Positions 43,446 to 53,060 of a stretch of 64,000 nucleotides of DNA are shown here, one piece after another (within the stretch, counting starts at the first letter, position 1; each line of letters starts with the position of its first letter). The position numbers and the translations under genes were made by a program. The notes beneath the pieces were generated by a model. The model was not told the DNA's origin. It was given only the letters and a program-made list of their open reading frames with translations, and ran no database searches. The stretch spans positions 5,727 to 69,726 of the forward strand of contig URPH01000012.1 of NCBI GenBank assembly GCA_900549665.1, read 5' to 3'. The stretch comes from an uncultured Lachnospiraceae bacterium. GTDB taxonomy: Bacteria > Bacillota > Clostridia > Lachnospirales > Lachnospiraceae.

Positions 43446-43922
43446 TCAGAAAATCCATGACATCGGGGTGTAGGCAATTCCGTCCTTCAGCTGTTCAATA
43501 TTGGTATCAACAAATCCTACCTTGTGATAAAAATCAACAGCATAGGGAGATGAGTGGACCGTCAGACGATAGCCTCCGATACTCTGTTCGAAACATTTTA
43601 ATATTTCTAACAGCCTGCGCCCTATCCCGTTTTTGTGATAATTCTCATCCACAAAAAGCAGTGAAACATGTTCTTTATTGCGCAGAGAGGCAACTCCTAC
43701 GATCTGACCTCTGTAAAAGGCTCCGTAGACCTTGTACTCTCCGGCCAGAAACATTCTCCGAAGTGTCTGGTCCGTAATAAAATCCCTGAAATTGCGTATT
43801 CCTTCCGCAGAGTATACATCTCCCTCAAACCGGAGAAATGTCCTCCACGCCAGTCCCATTGCATCCTCCCACTCATTGTCGTCAATCGGTCTGATTTCTA
43901 TGCTCTGATTTCCGATATTCAT
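43446..43922 (-). CDS. GNAT family N-acetyltransferase
   Basis: 158 aa. The acetyl-CoA loop is YHKNGIGRRLLE (RxxGxG/A-type), with SLLFVDENY before it and the terminal PYAVDFYHKVGF motif. The substrate is unknown. ATG at 43922 is chosen as GGGG lies upstream; the annotated-style longer start at 43946 has no ribosome site. Confidence 0.85.
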   Translation of the reverse strand: MNIGNQSIEIRPIDDNEWEDAMGLAWRTFLRFEGDVYSAEGIRNFRDFITDQTLRRMFLAGEYKVYGAFYRGQIVGVASLRNKEHVSLLFVDENYHKNGIGRRLLEILKCFEQSIGGYRLTVHSSPYAVDFYHKVGFVDTNIEQLKDGIAYTPMSWIF

Positions 43923-44032
43923 CTTATCCCCTGTAAAAAAGCCCATTATTGTTTATATTATAACACTTTATTAACCAAGGGCAACTTATTTTCTATTGTA
44001 TATGCAATTTTGCAATTTTAATAAACCGAATC

Positions 44033-44088
44033 AAAAAAACCATACATCTGTGCCATCGGTTGAACGCCGGCACAGTCGTATGGTTTTG
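44033..44088 (-). terminator. Terminator of the DUF1002 gene
   Basis: Stem AACCATAC/GTATGGTT enclosing TGTGCC/GGCACA (44038-44045, 44049-44054, 44069-44074, 44078-44085); the minus strand then has seven T residues. Confidence 0.88.
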
Positions 44089-44152
44089 TGTGTTCGCAAT
44101 CCTTTGATATCCATACCGGCTATGAGCATGCTCATAAATCCGGTTTTAGATT

Positions 44153-45040
44153 CTATTTTTTAAATAATCCCTTAAAAAAGTCTGCAATAGAATTTACAAT
44201 GTTTCCCAGTCCGGAAAGGAAACCGTCATCGGTTGCTTTATTTAACAGCTCATCTCCAAACTTGCTATACAAATCGGCCGCCTGATCTAAAAGTACGTTG
44301 GGATCCAGTCCAAGCTTTTTGATCTTAAGCATAAAATCTACAATCTGCTGTTCTTCGCTTTCGTCCAGAGATACGCCAAATTTCTGCTCTCCTTCTTTGA
44401 TCGCTTTGCGTATGTCATCCTCTGTTTCCAGCTCTCCTGCTGCTAATTTTGCTTTGATATATGCAATCAGAGCTTCGACCTCTTCATCACTCGCACTTTT
44501 TGTAACCAGTTCTCCTGTCGTTACCAGCTCATTCATAGCTGTATCCAGTGTTTCATCGGAAATCGGCTCTCCGGAAACCTGTTCATATGCTTTGACCGCC
44601 CCGATCAGACCTGCTGTACCGGAAATCTGCGACGGTCCCACAACCATAATATCTGCATCCTCTACACCGGCTGTCAGAAGTGCATTGCGGTACATACCCG
44701 TTGTACAGTAATTAATATTCTGTGTTGTTACCATGACACCATGGCCAGCCTCTGCCGGTGTAACCATGACGCTTGATAAAGCCCTGGTACCGATGACTGC
44801 CGGATCGACATAGGAATCCAGATACTTGTGTTCATCCGCATTGGTGATCGTGATCACGGTATAATTGACCAGATCTTCCTCGGTAACACCCATCAGTGAT
44901 AACACGGTGGCTCTCTGGTCCGCAGAAAGATCCGCTCCCAGTGCAATAACCGGTTTATCCGCTGTCTCTGCACATACAGTCATGCTCCACATAAAAGTAA
45001 ACAGCAAAGTCGCCACCAATAATTTAAACAATTTTTTCAT
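44153..45040 (-). CDS. Secreted DUF1002 domain-containing protein
   Basis: 295 aa. A signal peptide of about 24 residues (cleavage after VCA) precedes a DUF1002 region with GADLSADQRATVLSLMG, CTTGMYRNALLTAG and VVGPSQISGTAGLIGAVKAYE. Function is unknown; the family is mostly in Firmicutes and exported. The C-terminus is helical with an amphipathic IADFFKGLFKK tail. AAGGAGG precedes the ATG. Confidence 0.85.
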   Translation of the reverse strand: MKKLFKLLVATLLFTFMWSMTVCAETADKPVIALGADLSADQRATVLSLMGVTEEDLVNYTVITITNADEHKYLDSYVDPAVIGTRALSSVMVTPAEAGHGVMVTTQNINYCTTGMYRNALLTAGVEDADIMVVGPSQISGTAGLIGAVKAYEQVSGEPISDETLDTAMNELVTTGELVTKSASDEEVEALIAYIKAKLAAGELETEDDIRKAIKEGEQKFGVSLDESEEQQIVDFMLKIKKLGLDPNVLLDQAADLYSKFGDELLNKATDDGFLSGLGNIVNSIADFFKGLFKK

Positions 45041-45078
45041 TGCATTTCCTCCTTGCCTTAAGTCCTGTATACAAAAAA

Positions 45079-46023
45079 TCAGTATTTCTCCGGCACACCA
45101 TGCCTGTTAAGCCACTCCGTAATATCTGCATAAATCTGCTTTCTCCCGGGCTCCAACAGAATTTCATGCCTTGCATGCTCGTACAGTTTTAATTCCACAT
45201 CCTGCATTCCCATCCTTTGATACTCTCTGTATACGTTTTCAACACCTTTTCCATATTTTCCGACCGGATCCTCCAGACCCGCAATCAAAAAAACAGGCAG
45301 CTCCTTCGGTATCTTCTTCAGTAAGGTCCGCTTTTTCAGGCGGTAAGCCAGTGTAAACAATGTATCAAAACCATTTACTGTAAATAGGAAGCCACACTCC
45401 GGATCCTTCATATAGTTCTCAACCGATTTTTCATCGGTATTGAGCCAGTCAAATTCTGTGTGCCTGTCTGTAAGCTTATTGTAAGATCCAAACACGATTT
45501 TATCGATAAACGCACTCTTTTCCCTGCTTTTTCCAAACAGCCTGAATGCACCTGACAGCATTCGTCCCACAAAGGATATCGCACGGCCGTTATCTGCAGT
45601 TCCGCAGATAACGACACCTTTTAGTCCATCTGCATAACGCGTAATATAATTGCGCAGGATCAGAGATCCCATACTGTGTCCCAGTATATAATAGGGAACA
45701 TCCGGGCATTCGTCCTGTACCAGCTTTCTTAAGGTATGTTCATCCTCTATCAGAATGTCCGCGGCCTTTTTTTCACAAAAATAACCGTAATCTCCATATT
45801 CTTTTGCGCTTCTTCCGTGTCCCAGATGGTCGTCGCCCACAACCAGGATGTTTTTTTGTGCCAGAAATTCGGCAAATTCATCATACCTGTCTATGTGTTC
45901 TGCCATTCCATGAACGATCTGTAATACTGCAACGAAAGGCGCCCCCTCTTTTTGCCATCTGGCTGCATGGATCGTATGGATCCCATCCTTTGACGGAAAA
46001 GTAAATACCGTCTTGTTGATCAT
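45079..46023 (-). CDS. Alpha/beta hydrolase (lysophospholipase-like)
   Basis: 314 aa cytoplasmic serine hydrolase. The nucleophile elbow is GHSMGS, preceded by the oxyanion segment VHGMAEHIDRY and GDDHLGHGRS; the Asp and His (GLEDPVGKYG and EHARHEILLE) complete the triad. It resembles monoacylglycerol lipase/PldB proteins. It follows metG by about 25 nt in the same direction and precedes the DUF1002 gene. Confidence 0.9.
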   Translation of the reverse strand: MINKTVFTFPSKDGIHTIHAARWQKEGAPFVAVLQIVHGMAEHIDRYDEFAEFLAQKNILVVGDDHLGHGRSAKEYGDYGYFCEKKAADILIEDEHTLRKLVQDECPDVPYYILGHSMGSLILRNYITRYADGLKGVVICGTADNGRAISFVGRMLSGAFRLFGKSREKSAFIDKIVFGSYNKLTDRHTEFDWLNTDEKSVENYMKDPECGFLFTVNGFDTLFTLAYRLKKRTLLKKIPKELPVFLIAGLEDPVGKYGKGVENVYREYQRMGMQDVELKLYEHARHEILLEPGRKQIYADITEWLNRHGVPEKY

Positions 46024-46047
46024 ATCATTCCTTTCCCCACTGTCTGC

Positions 46048-48033
46048 TTAACAGATCTCAGCACCTGCAGGCATCGGTTTGTCCGGTGTCACCAATGCAA
46101 GATTGCCGTCGGCGTCCTCCGCACATAACAGCATACCTTCAGATAATACGCCTGCCAGCTTTGCCGGTTTTAAGTTTACCAGCACCATAACCTGTTTGCC
46201 AACCATATCTTCCGGAGAATAATGTGCCTTGATACCGGAAACGATCTGTTTGACCTCACTTCCGACCTGTACCTGTGAGCACAACAGCTTTTTGCTCTTG
46301 GGTACGGCTTCGCAGGAAATGATCTTTCCGACCTGGAACTGCATTTTCCCGAAATCATCAAATGTGATCTCCGGTTTCTTTTCAATATCGATAACCGGCT
46401 CTTTTTCTTCTTCAGAAGCAGGTTCTCCTGCCTGCGCTCTTCTTTCTGCAAACATGGCTTCTGCTTTTTCGAGCACTTCCTTGATATCCATTCTTGCAAA
46501 AAGAATTTCTGGTGTCTCTGTCACTTTATTTCCTGACGGATATAAACCAAATTTTTCAATATCGTCAAAGCTTCTGATCTGTGTATTTAACTGTGCAACG
46601 ATCTTTTCTGCGGTTTCGGGCATATAAGGCTCTAACAGGGAAGCTCCGATCACGATACTTTCTACTAAATTGTATAAAACAGTGGATAATCTGTCTTTTT
46701 GTGCTTCATCCTTGGCAAGTACCCACGGTGTTGTCTCGTCGATATATTTGTTGCAGCGCTTGAAGGTTGCAAAAATTTCTGTGATCGCATCAGCCACACG
46801 CAGGCCATCCATTTTAGCGGATACCCGTTTGTAGGTATTGGTAACCACTGCCTTTAAGTCATCATCGATAGCTTTTTGTGCGGCATCACTGCTCTCGCCT
46901 TTATCCGCAACAATACCGTCAAAGTATTTATTACTCATGGAAATGGTACGGTTTACCAGATTGCCCAGTGTATTGGCAAGATCGGAATTTAATCTTTCCA
47001 CCATCAGCTCCCATGTGATCACACCGTCATTTTCAAATGGCATTTCATGCAGAACGAAATAACGGACTGCATCCACTCCGAAAAATCCGATCAGATCTTC
47101 TGCATAAATCACGTTGCCCTTGGATTTGCTCATCTTGCCATCGCCCTGTAACAGCCATGGATGTCCAAATACCTGCTTGGGAAGCGGCTCTCCGAGTGCC
47201 ATCAAAAAGATGGGCCAGTAAATGGTATGGAAACGGATGATATCCTTCCCGATCAGATGAAGGTCTGCCGGCCAGAATTTTTTGTACTGTTCCGAACTGT
47301 TGCCATCTGCATCATAGCCGATACCGGTAATGTAGTTGGTAAGGGCATCCAGCCATACATAAACGACATGCTTGTCATCAAAATCTACCGGAATCCCCCA
47401 TTTGAATGAGGTTCTGGATACACAAAGGTCCTGAAGTCCCGGTAAAAGGAAGTTGTTCATCATTTCATTTTTGCGGCTGACGGGCTGGATAAATTCCGGA
47501 TGGGTATTGATATGCTCGATCAGTCGGTCTGCATATTTGCTCATTTTAAAGAAGTATGCTTCTTCTTTGGCAGGCTTTACTTCACGTCCGCAGTCCGGGC
47601 ATTTGCCGTCTACAAGCTGTGATTCTGTCCAGAAGGATTCGCAGGGGGTACAGTAAAGGCCTTCATAAGCGCCTTTGTAGATATCTCCCTGATCATACAG
47701 TTTTCTGAAGATCTTCTGAACCTGTTTTTCATGGGGCTTGTCTGTTGTACGGATAAATTTATCATAGGAAGTATTTAACATATCGCAGATCTCGCGGATC
47801 TGTCCTGCTACTCCGTCTACAAATTCCTGCGGTGTCACGCCGGCTTCTTCTGCTTTTAATTCGATTTTCTGACCGTGTTCATCGGTTCCTGTCTGGAAAA
47901 AAACGTCATATCCGTCTTTTCGCTTAAACCGTGCAATGCTGTCGGCCAGCACGATTTCATAGCTGTTTCCAATATGAGGTTTACCGGAAGTATAAGCAAT
48001 TGCCGTTGTAATATAATAGTTTCCTCTGTCCAT
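46048..48033 (-). CDS. metG: Methionyl-tRNA synthetase
   Basis: 661 aa. Class I motifs PHIGN and KMSKS, a zinc knuckle (CTPC and CPDC) and a C-terminal tRNA-binding OB domain from about residue 555 (FDDFGKMQFQVGKII). It charges initiator and elongator tRNA-Met. ATG at 48033 has GGAGG 10 nt upstream; the longer start at 48060 would overlap that site. Upstream is the 188-bp palindrome, with no T-box-like leader seen. Confidence 0.97.
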   Translation of the reverse strand: MDRGNYYITTAIAYTSGKPHIGNSYEIVLADSIARFKRKDGYDVFFQTGTDEHGQKIELKAEEAGVTPQEFVDGVAGQIREICDMLNTSYDKFIRTTDKPHEKQVQKIFRKLYDQGDIYKGAYEGLYCTPCESFWTESQLVDGKCPDCGREVKPAKEEAYFFKMSKYADRLIEHINTHPEFIQPVSRKNEMMNNFLLPGLQDLCVSRTSFKWGIPVDFDDKHVVYVWLDALTNYITGIGYDADGNSSEQYKKFWPADLHLIGKDIIRFHTIYWPIFLMALGEPLPKQVFGHPWLLQGDGKMSKSKGNVIYAEDLIGFFGVDAVRYFVLHEMPFENDGVITWELMVERLNSDLANTLGNLVNRTISMSNKYFDGIVADKGESSDAAQKAIDDDLKAVVTNTYKRVSAKMDGLRVADAITEIFATFKRCNKYIDETTPWVLAKDEAQKDRLSTVLYNLVESIVIGASLLEPYMPETAEKIVAQLNTQIRSFDDIEKFGLYPSGNKVTETPEILFARMDIKEVLEKAEAMFAERRAQAGEPASEEEKEPVIDIEKKPEITFDDFGKMQFQVGKIISCEAVPKSKKLLCSQVQVGSEVKQIVSGIKAHYSPEDMVGKQVMVLVNLKPAKLAGVLSEGMLLCAEDADGNLALVTPDKPMPAGAEIC

Positions 48034-48569
48034 AGGTTTTATTCCTCCTATATCTATCATTTTGCATGGATATTGGCTTGATTTGTCTACGTTTCAGACT
48101 AACACATCATTCTTTTTGTGTCAAATGATCTGGGGATACAACTGTGTGTCCGGAGGGGACGGACATGCAGACAGATAGGTAGACGGACGGACGCAGAATG
48201 GAAACCGGGTGGCATAACAAGACTCGCTCCGTTTTCTATTTCCTTCGCGCGCTTATTTGTCAGCAGTCGCCCAAACTCGCCCTGTCGGGCTCAGACAGGT
48301 GGGCTTTGTGCTGACAGCTAGCGCGAAGGAAATAAAAAACTGCCGCTATGGGTCTTGTTATGCCACCCGGTTTCCATTCTGCTGCGCGTTGGTTGGATTT
48401 ATGCTGTGAAGGGATGCAGCGGTTGATTGTTGGGGATTGCACGAGTGCGGGGCACCGTGCAATTGGATGGCGAAAAAAATCAGTTGATGATTTTGGGTAT
48501 TATTTTTGGGGGTTATTCATAAAAATAGAATGTATTCAATTATTTTTTGGTAAGTCTGTTGGTGATTGT
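48034..48569. other. Intergenic region upstream of metG and the DUF885 gene
   Basis: 536 bp between divergent genes, dominated by the palindrome at 48194-48381. A G/A-rich stretch with repeated GACGGA lies at about 48150-48190. A plus-strand open frame runs from 48348 into the DUF885 gene but its first 74 codons overlap the palindrome and lack a signal-sequence or ribosome site, so it is not treated as coding. Confidence 0.6.
48194..48381. repeat. 188-bp near-perfect palindrome (MITE-like long hairpin)
   Basis: Outer arms at 48194-48223 and 48352-48381 are 30-bp exact inverted repeats starting CAGAATGGAAACC. Inner pairs are TATTTCCTTCGCGC/GCGCGAAGGAAATA (14 bp), GTCAGCA/TGCTGAC, GCCCA/TGGGC and CTGTC/GACAG, closing on a 7-nt loop (48287-48293). 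There is no ORF. It could form one long hairpin in RNA or a cruciform in DNA. Confidence 0.85.
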
Positions 48570-50387
48570 ATGAAGAAACGAATTTCTACTTTTGTCTGGG
48601 TTTGTATATTGGGGATTGTCTGTATTTTTTCCTGTATGGTGATTTACAAGGTGGAATATCCGACGATCACACTGCGGAATATGGTTCAGGAGCGGCTGGT
48701 TTCGCAGGCGGAGGAAAATTCGTTGTTATCGCATTTTACGTTTCGGGATCCGAAGGGTGCGGGGTTATCGGGGGCAGTCCGGATGCCGGTGTACAGTAAA
48801 GAGGCTTATGATCTGTCTGTTGAGAAGGATAAAGAGGATTTTGAAGTGTTAAGGGGGCTTGATTTTTCGCATGGTACCAATCGTTTGTCCAAATCCACTT
48901 TATGCAATGCATTGATGTTTTCTTTAAAGCATGAGATCGCTCTTTCCCGGTTTCCTTATTTCGAAGAGCCGTTTGCTCCGTACAGTGGTGTGCAGAATGA
49001 ACTGGCGATCCTTTTGACGGAGTATTCTTTCGATGAAAAAAAAGACGTTGTGGATTATCTGGAGATTCTTTCTCTTTTGCCGGATTATCTGGAGGGTTTA
49101 TGTCAGTATGAGAAGGAAAAGGCTGAGGCGGGACTTTTTATGAGTGATGCTTCGGCGGATGCGGTCATTCAGACTTTGGATGCATTTTGCGCCCTGCCTG
49201 ATTCGGAGAATATTTATTTGAAAACGTTTGAAAGCCGGCTGAAAAATTTGTATGAAAACCGGAAATTGACGAAAAAGGAATATGCTTATTATCTGAGTGA
49301 AAATGAGCGTTTGATCAAAACGATCGTTTTTCCTGCTTTTCAAAAAACAGGGGATGCGCTGACTTTATTAAAGGCCGGTGATAAATCAACTCCGAAGGGG
49401 CTCTGTAATTATCCCGGCGGCAGGGAATATTATGAAATTTATACCTGCTCCGTCCTGGGCGAGGATCTTCCCATTCCGGCTTTAAAAAACGCTTTCTGCA
49501 GGCAGCTGCAGGCTGACTATATCGAACTGAATGCACTTTTACAAAATCACACGGACTATTTTATTGCGATCATGGGACGTGAAAAAGAATATGATCCCCT
49601 GCTCTCTCTGTCGGCAGAGGACTGTATTCCGATTTTACAAAAGCAGATGGAGGCCGACTTTGGATCTGACATCGGCAAAGACTACCCTTATGAAATAAAA
49701 AGTGTGGATGCGGTCATGGAAAGCTATACCAATCCGGCATATTATTTTACACCGCCCGTGGATGATCTAAAGCACAATATCATCTACATCAACCATGCCC
49801 AGACCAAACAAGGGCTTTCCCTTTTTACCACTCTGGCGCATGAAGGCTTTCCCGGTCATCTATACCAGTCTGTCAGCTCGGGCCGCAGTCTGTCTGCCAT
49901 TCATCTGCCCTCTTTATCCGGCGTGACTTATTATGGCGGATATCTGGAGGGCTATGCCACCTATGTGGAATTTCTGTCCTATGACTATGCAAAAAAAGTA
50001 GCGGCGCAGCTGTCCTTAAATGACCAGTCCTCACTTTATTATGATTATCTGATGTATCAGCGCAGGATCTGTTTAAATCTCTACTCCATTCTGGATATCA
50101 TGATCCATTATGAGGGTGCTGCCTGCAATGATATCGCGCCGTTTTTAAAAAGGATCGGGATCACGGATGCCGAGGTGCTTCAATCCATCTATGATTATAT
50201 TGCGACGGAGCCTGCCACCTATATCAAGTACTATGGCGGTTATCTGAAGATCCTGGAATGCAAAAACCTTGCCAGGGATGTATGGGGTGAGCATTACAAT
50301 GAAATCACTTTCCATGACACCTTATTAAAATACGGTCCCGTCGACTTTTTCTCTCTCAAAAATGCAATTAAGGCAGAAATCCCGTAG
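48570..50387 (+). CDS. DUF885 family protein (putative metallopeptidase), membrane anchored
   Basis: 605 aa from ATG at 48570 (GGTGATTG upstream), giving an N-terminal anchor of about residues 8-27; a longer open frame upstream covers the palindrome. The DUF885 region carries TLAHEGFPGHLYQ (HExxxH) as a likely metal site and a downstream Glu in YLEGYATYVEF. The family is gluzincin-like, with peptidase activity unproven in most members. Codon use in the first third favours G/T third positions, then changes to C-rich. Confidence 0.83.
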   Translation: MKKRISTFVWVCILGIVCIFSCMVIYKVEYPTITLRNMVQERLVSQAEENSLLSHFTFRDPKGAGLSGAVRMPVYSKEAYDLSVEKDKEDFEVLRGLDFSHGTNRLSKSTLCNALMFSLKHEIALSRFPYFEEPFAPYSGVQNELAILLTEYSFDEKKDVVDYLEILSLLPDYLEGLCQYEKEKAEAGLFMSDASADAVIQTLDAFCALPDSENIYLKTFESRLKNLYENRKLTKKEYAYYLSENERLIKTIVFPAFQKTGDALTLLKAGDKSTPKGLCNYPGGREYYEIYTCSVLGEDLPIPALKNAFCRQLQADYIELNALLQNHTDYFIAIMGREKEYDPLLSLSAEDCIPILQKQMEADFGSDIGKDYPYEIKSVDAVMESYTNPAYYFTPPVDDLKHNIIYINHAQTKQGLSLFTTLAHEGFPGHLYQSVSSGRSLSAIHLPSLSGVTYYGGYLEGYATYVEFLSYDYAKKVAAQLSLNDQSSLYYDYLMYQRRICLNLYSILDIMIHYEGAACNDIAPFLKRIGITDAEVLQSIYDYIATEPATYIKYYGGYLKILECKNLARDVWGEHYNEITFHDTLLKYGPVDFFSLKNAIKAEIP

Positions 50388-50412
50388 GATCTCTGCCTTA
50401 TTATTTTATTTT
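50370..50412 (+). terminator. Terminator of the DUF885 gene
   Basis: Stem AAGGCAGA-ATCC/GGAT-TCTGCCTT with a 4-nt loop, overlapping the stop codon, followed by TTATTATTTTATTTTT. Confidence 0.88.
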
Positions 50413-50446
50413 TCTACTATCGTTTTATTTTCTGCATTTAATCTTT

Positions 50447-50492
50447 CGAAATCCGCTGATTTACTGCGTAAATCGCTACTTTCTCATGTTTG
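50447..50492. repeat. 46-bp dispersed repeat, copy 1
   Basis: Identical to 63946-63991 except one base (G/A in the loop of GATTTAC-tgc-GTAAATC). It lies between the DUF885 terminator and the end of the NA37 gene. Confidence 0.85.
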
Positions 50493-50514
50493 ACCTTTTG
50501 ACCCTGATATCATC

Positions 50515-51534
50515 TTATATTTTTGCCTTGATATTTCCGATATTTTTAATCAAAATCGATACACTTCCGTCATCCCCTGTGATAAATTCCACACTGGACG
50601 GATCGTTGTATTCCTTCATGGGAATTTTGATCTCAATACCGGAATCGGTTTTTAACACCTGTGTTTCATATTTTCTGACGGTCTTTTCACTCTGAGGCTT
50701 GATCTCTTCGTGGACCATGTCATATTTTTCCATTTTTTCCTGAAACTCATGTTTTAAATCCGGCTTTTCCTCAAAAATTTTGTCCGCGATCTGTTCCACG
50801 CTGAACCCGCCGTTTTCCTCAAGCTCCTCATGGATGATATTTTTGGCCTTCATATTGGCTTCAAACTGCCGGCTTTCATCGTAGTAATTGTTTTGCACGC
50901 TTTCCACAGCGCGGCTCACGATTGAAAGCTTGGATTTGGGCGAAAGCTTTCCGGAGCATTTTAAAAACAGATACGTAAAATAATTGGTCTTTTCACCGTT
51001 TACATCATATTTTTTCTCAATGGCATAAACACTTAAGTCGGACAGCCTGATAATGGCAGCCTCCTGCAGTCTCTGGCTCTCTGTCGGCAGAATGGATTTG
51101 TACTTGATGATGCGGTTTTCATTTTTTTCATCCACGGACTGTGTCTTGTGGGTATAAAATTCCTTGTAATTCATTTTGAGCAGGGCAAGATAGGATTCGC
51201 CCTTTTCATCAAACCGGACTACCATCAGGTCTGCTGCCGGAATGTCAATATTGCTGTTCATGATCTGATACAGATAATTGGCCATATCCTTGCTGATGTC
51301 CACAAAGTATTCCTCATCATACTGGATCAGCATCTTGTACACTTCGGATTCCTCTTTATAAAACTGGCAGCTCTTGCAATCGTCTCCTGCCACAATCTTG
51401 TAAATATGCTCCCGCAGAAAATCTGCCAGATCAGAGCCGAATTCCAGCTCGCTGTCGGATAACACCGGCATACCGACGGTCGAATCCAAAATATGTACGA
51501 TCACTCTTTTGATACGAATATCTTCTTTAATCAT
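50515..51534 (-). CDS. NA37 nucleoid-associated protein family (YejK/NdpA-like)
   Basis: 339 aa. Starts MIKEDIRIKRVIVHILDST, has VSRAVESVQNNYYDES and the family-type FITGDDGSVSILIKNIG near the end. Family members bind the nucleoid; the gram-positive role is unproven. Two internal CxxC-like cysteines (CKSC) lie near residue 53. AGAGG lies before the ATG. It is downstream of the AEC transporter gene on the same strand. Confidence 0.82.
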   Translation of the reverse strand: MIKEDIRIKRVIVHILDSTVGMPVLSDSELEFGSDLADFLREHIYKIVAGDDCKSCQFYKEESEVYKMLIQYDEEYFVDISKDMANYLYQIMNSNIDIPAADLMVVRFDEKGESYLALLKMNYKEFYTHKTQSVDEKNENRIIKYKSILPTESQRLQEAAIIRLSDLSVYAIEKKYDVNGEKTNYFTYLFLKCSGKLSPKSKLSIVSRAVESVQNNYYDESRQFEANMKAKNIIHEELEENGGFSVEQIADKIFEEKPDLKHEFQEKMEKYDMVHEEIKPQSEKTVRKYETQVLKTDSGIEIKIPMKEYNDPSSVEFITGDDGSVSILIKNIGNIKAKI

Positions 51535-51547
51535 ATGTACCTCTTTC

Positions 51548-52495
51548 TTAAAGTGCTCCTACGCTTTTTAGAATAAACAGCCAGAGCGTCAGGCTGAAGG
51601 CGCTGAAAAGTGTTGTGCACACAATGGTGCTTGATGTCAGCACGCCCTCATGTCCCATATTTTTTGTCATAATGTAACTGCTTGGGGTTGTAGCAGATCC
51701 AAGCATTACCAGAATGGCAATGATTTTTTCTCCCGAAAATCCCATATGCAGCGCAACCGGCAGAAAAAGCATCGGCCATACCATGAGTTTTACAAATGTA
51801 CAGATAACCGTCGGTCTGATCTTTTTGACAGCCTTTTTCCCTTCAAATCCGGCTCCCAGACCTACCAGTGCTAACGGTGTGGCCATGATGGAAAAATTGT
51901 GCAGGGTCTTGTCCAGAATAAAAGGAAGCTTCAGCCGCACAATCGAAGCGATCATTCCCAGAACAATGCCGATGATGATCGGATTTTTGGCAATGCCCAA
52001 AAGGGATTTTTTAAAGCTTTCTTTGGACAGCTTATGCTCTCCCGGACCCGTAAAGGACAGGATCACGACCGCCATGACATTGTATAACGGAACCGTGCCG
52101 ATGATCATCAGCGGTGCCATCTGTGACGTTCCGTATATATTCTGGATAAAAGCAAGTCCCAATACCGCCGCGCTGCTTCTGTAGCAGGCCTGTGTAAATT
52201 CCCCGATAAGATCTCTGTCTTTGAGGAAGATACCGCATAGACACCAGGTACCGACAATGCTTATGAGCGTCACGACAAAGCAGAAAAGCACATATTTTGT
52301 GTCCCACACCTGTGAAAAATCCGACTGCATCAGATCCTCAAACAGCATGGCGGGAAGTGTCACCTTGAAATTGAATTTGTTGAGCGTTTTGACAAACGGC
52401 TCGTCCACCAGCCTGATCTGCTTAAAAAAGCATCCTACAAGCATGGTTAAAAATACAGGTATTGTCGCATTTAGCGAAAAAATCAAATTTTCCAT
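51548..52495 (-). CDS. AEC family transporter (auxin efflux carrier type)
   Basis: 315 aa with about ten membrane helices in two halves. The helix with GSATTPSSYIMTKNMGHE near the end is a family hallmark, and NATIPVFLTMLVGCFFK opens the protein. Typical substrates are small organic acids such as malate or malonate; the specificity here is unknown. Confidence 0.88.
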   Translation of the reverse strand: MENLIFSLNATIPVFLTMLVGCFFKQIRLVDEPFVKTLNKFNFKVTLPAMLFEDLMQSDFSQVWDTKYVLFCFVVTLISIVGTWCLCGIFLKDRDLIGEFTQACYRSSAAVLGLAFIQNIYGTSQMAPLMIIGTVPLYNVMAVVILSFTGPGEHKLSKESFKKSLLGIAKNPIIIGIVLGMIASIVRLKLPFILDKTLHNFSIMATPLALVGLGAGFEGKKAVKKIRPTVICTFVKLMVWPMLFLPVALHMGFSGEKIIAILVMLGSATTPSSYIMTKNMGHEGVLTSSTIVCTTLFSAFSLTLWLFILKSVGAL

Positions 52496-52520
52496 AACAA
52501 ACTCATTATATGTTCGTATC

Positions 52521-53060
52521 TTAAAAAAGTAAAGAATAAGTGCTTCCGGCTAAAATGACGCTGGCAATCGTACCAGCCAGTGTGGCAAGCAGTGCACCGG
52601 TCAGGGTAAACCGCACCTTCTGCACTTTGGCAACCATAAAATAAACGGACATTGTGTAAAAAACGGTCTCCGTCGAACTCATCATCAAAGATGTGATAAG
52701 CCCCATCATCGAATCCGGTCCATACTGTTTAAATATATCTAAAACCAGTCCCGTTGCCGCAGATGAAGAAAACATCTTTACAAGCGTCAGTGGTACAAGC
52801 TCCCCCGGAAAGCCAATGGGTGCGGTAAATTTTCCCATCAGACCCCCGAGATACTCCAATACCCCCGACGACCGCAGAATGCCGACACCGATCATAAGAC
52901 CAAGCAGGGTCGGCACAATACCGACAACGGTTTTCAAACCGTCCCTGACACCTCTGACAAAAACATCATATAACGGTTTTTTTGCGGCAAATCCATATGC
53001 CACAATGTAAAACACCAAAACAGGCATCATCAGATTTGAGAAATAAGCTAATAATTTCAT
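52521..53060 (-). CDS. spmB: Spore maturation protein B
   Basis: 179 aa integral membrane protein, four or five helices, with MIGVGILRSSGVLEYLGG and SSSAATGLVLDIFKQYGPDS matching the SpmB nucleoside-transporter-like (Gate) family. In Bacillus SpmA and SpmB are needed for spore core dehydration. It overlaps spmA by 4 nt. Confidence 0.93.
   Translation of the reverse strand: MKLLAYFSNLMMPVLVFYIVAYGFAAKKPLYDVFVRGVRDGLKTVVGIVPTLLGLMIGVGILRSSGVLEYLGGLMGKFTAPIGFPGELVPLTLVKMFSSSAATGLVLDIFKQYGPDSMMGLITSLMMSSTETVFYTMSVYFMVAKVQKVRFTLTGALLATLAGTIASVILAGSTYSLLF

Noticed and set aside
48034..48193. T-box riboswitch ahead of metG
   Set aside because: The start codon is preceded by only a short leader, with no TGGNACC-type motif or terminator.
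48348..48569. N-terminal extension of the DUF885 open frame
   Set aside because: It runs through one arm of the palindrome, has no ribosome site and displaces the membrane anchor; ATG at 48570 is better.
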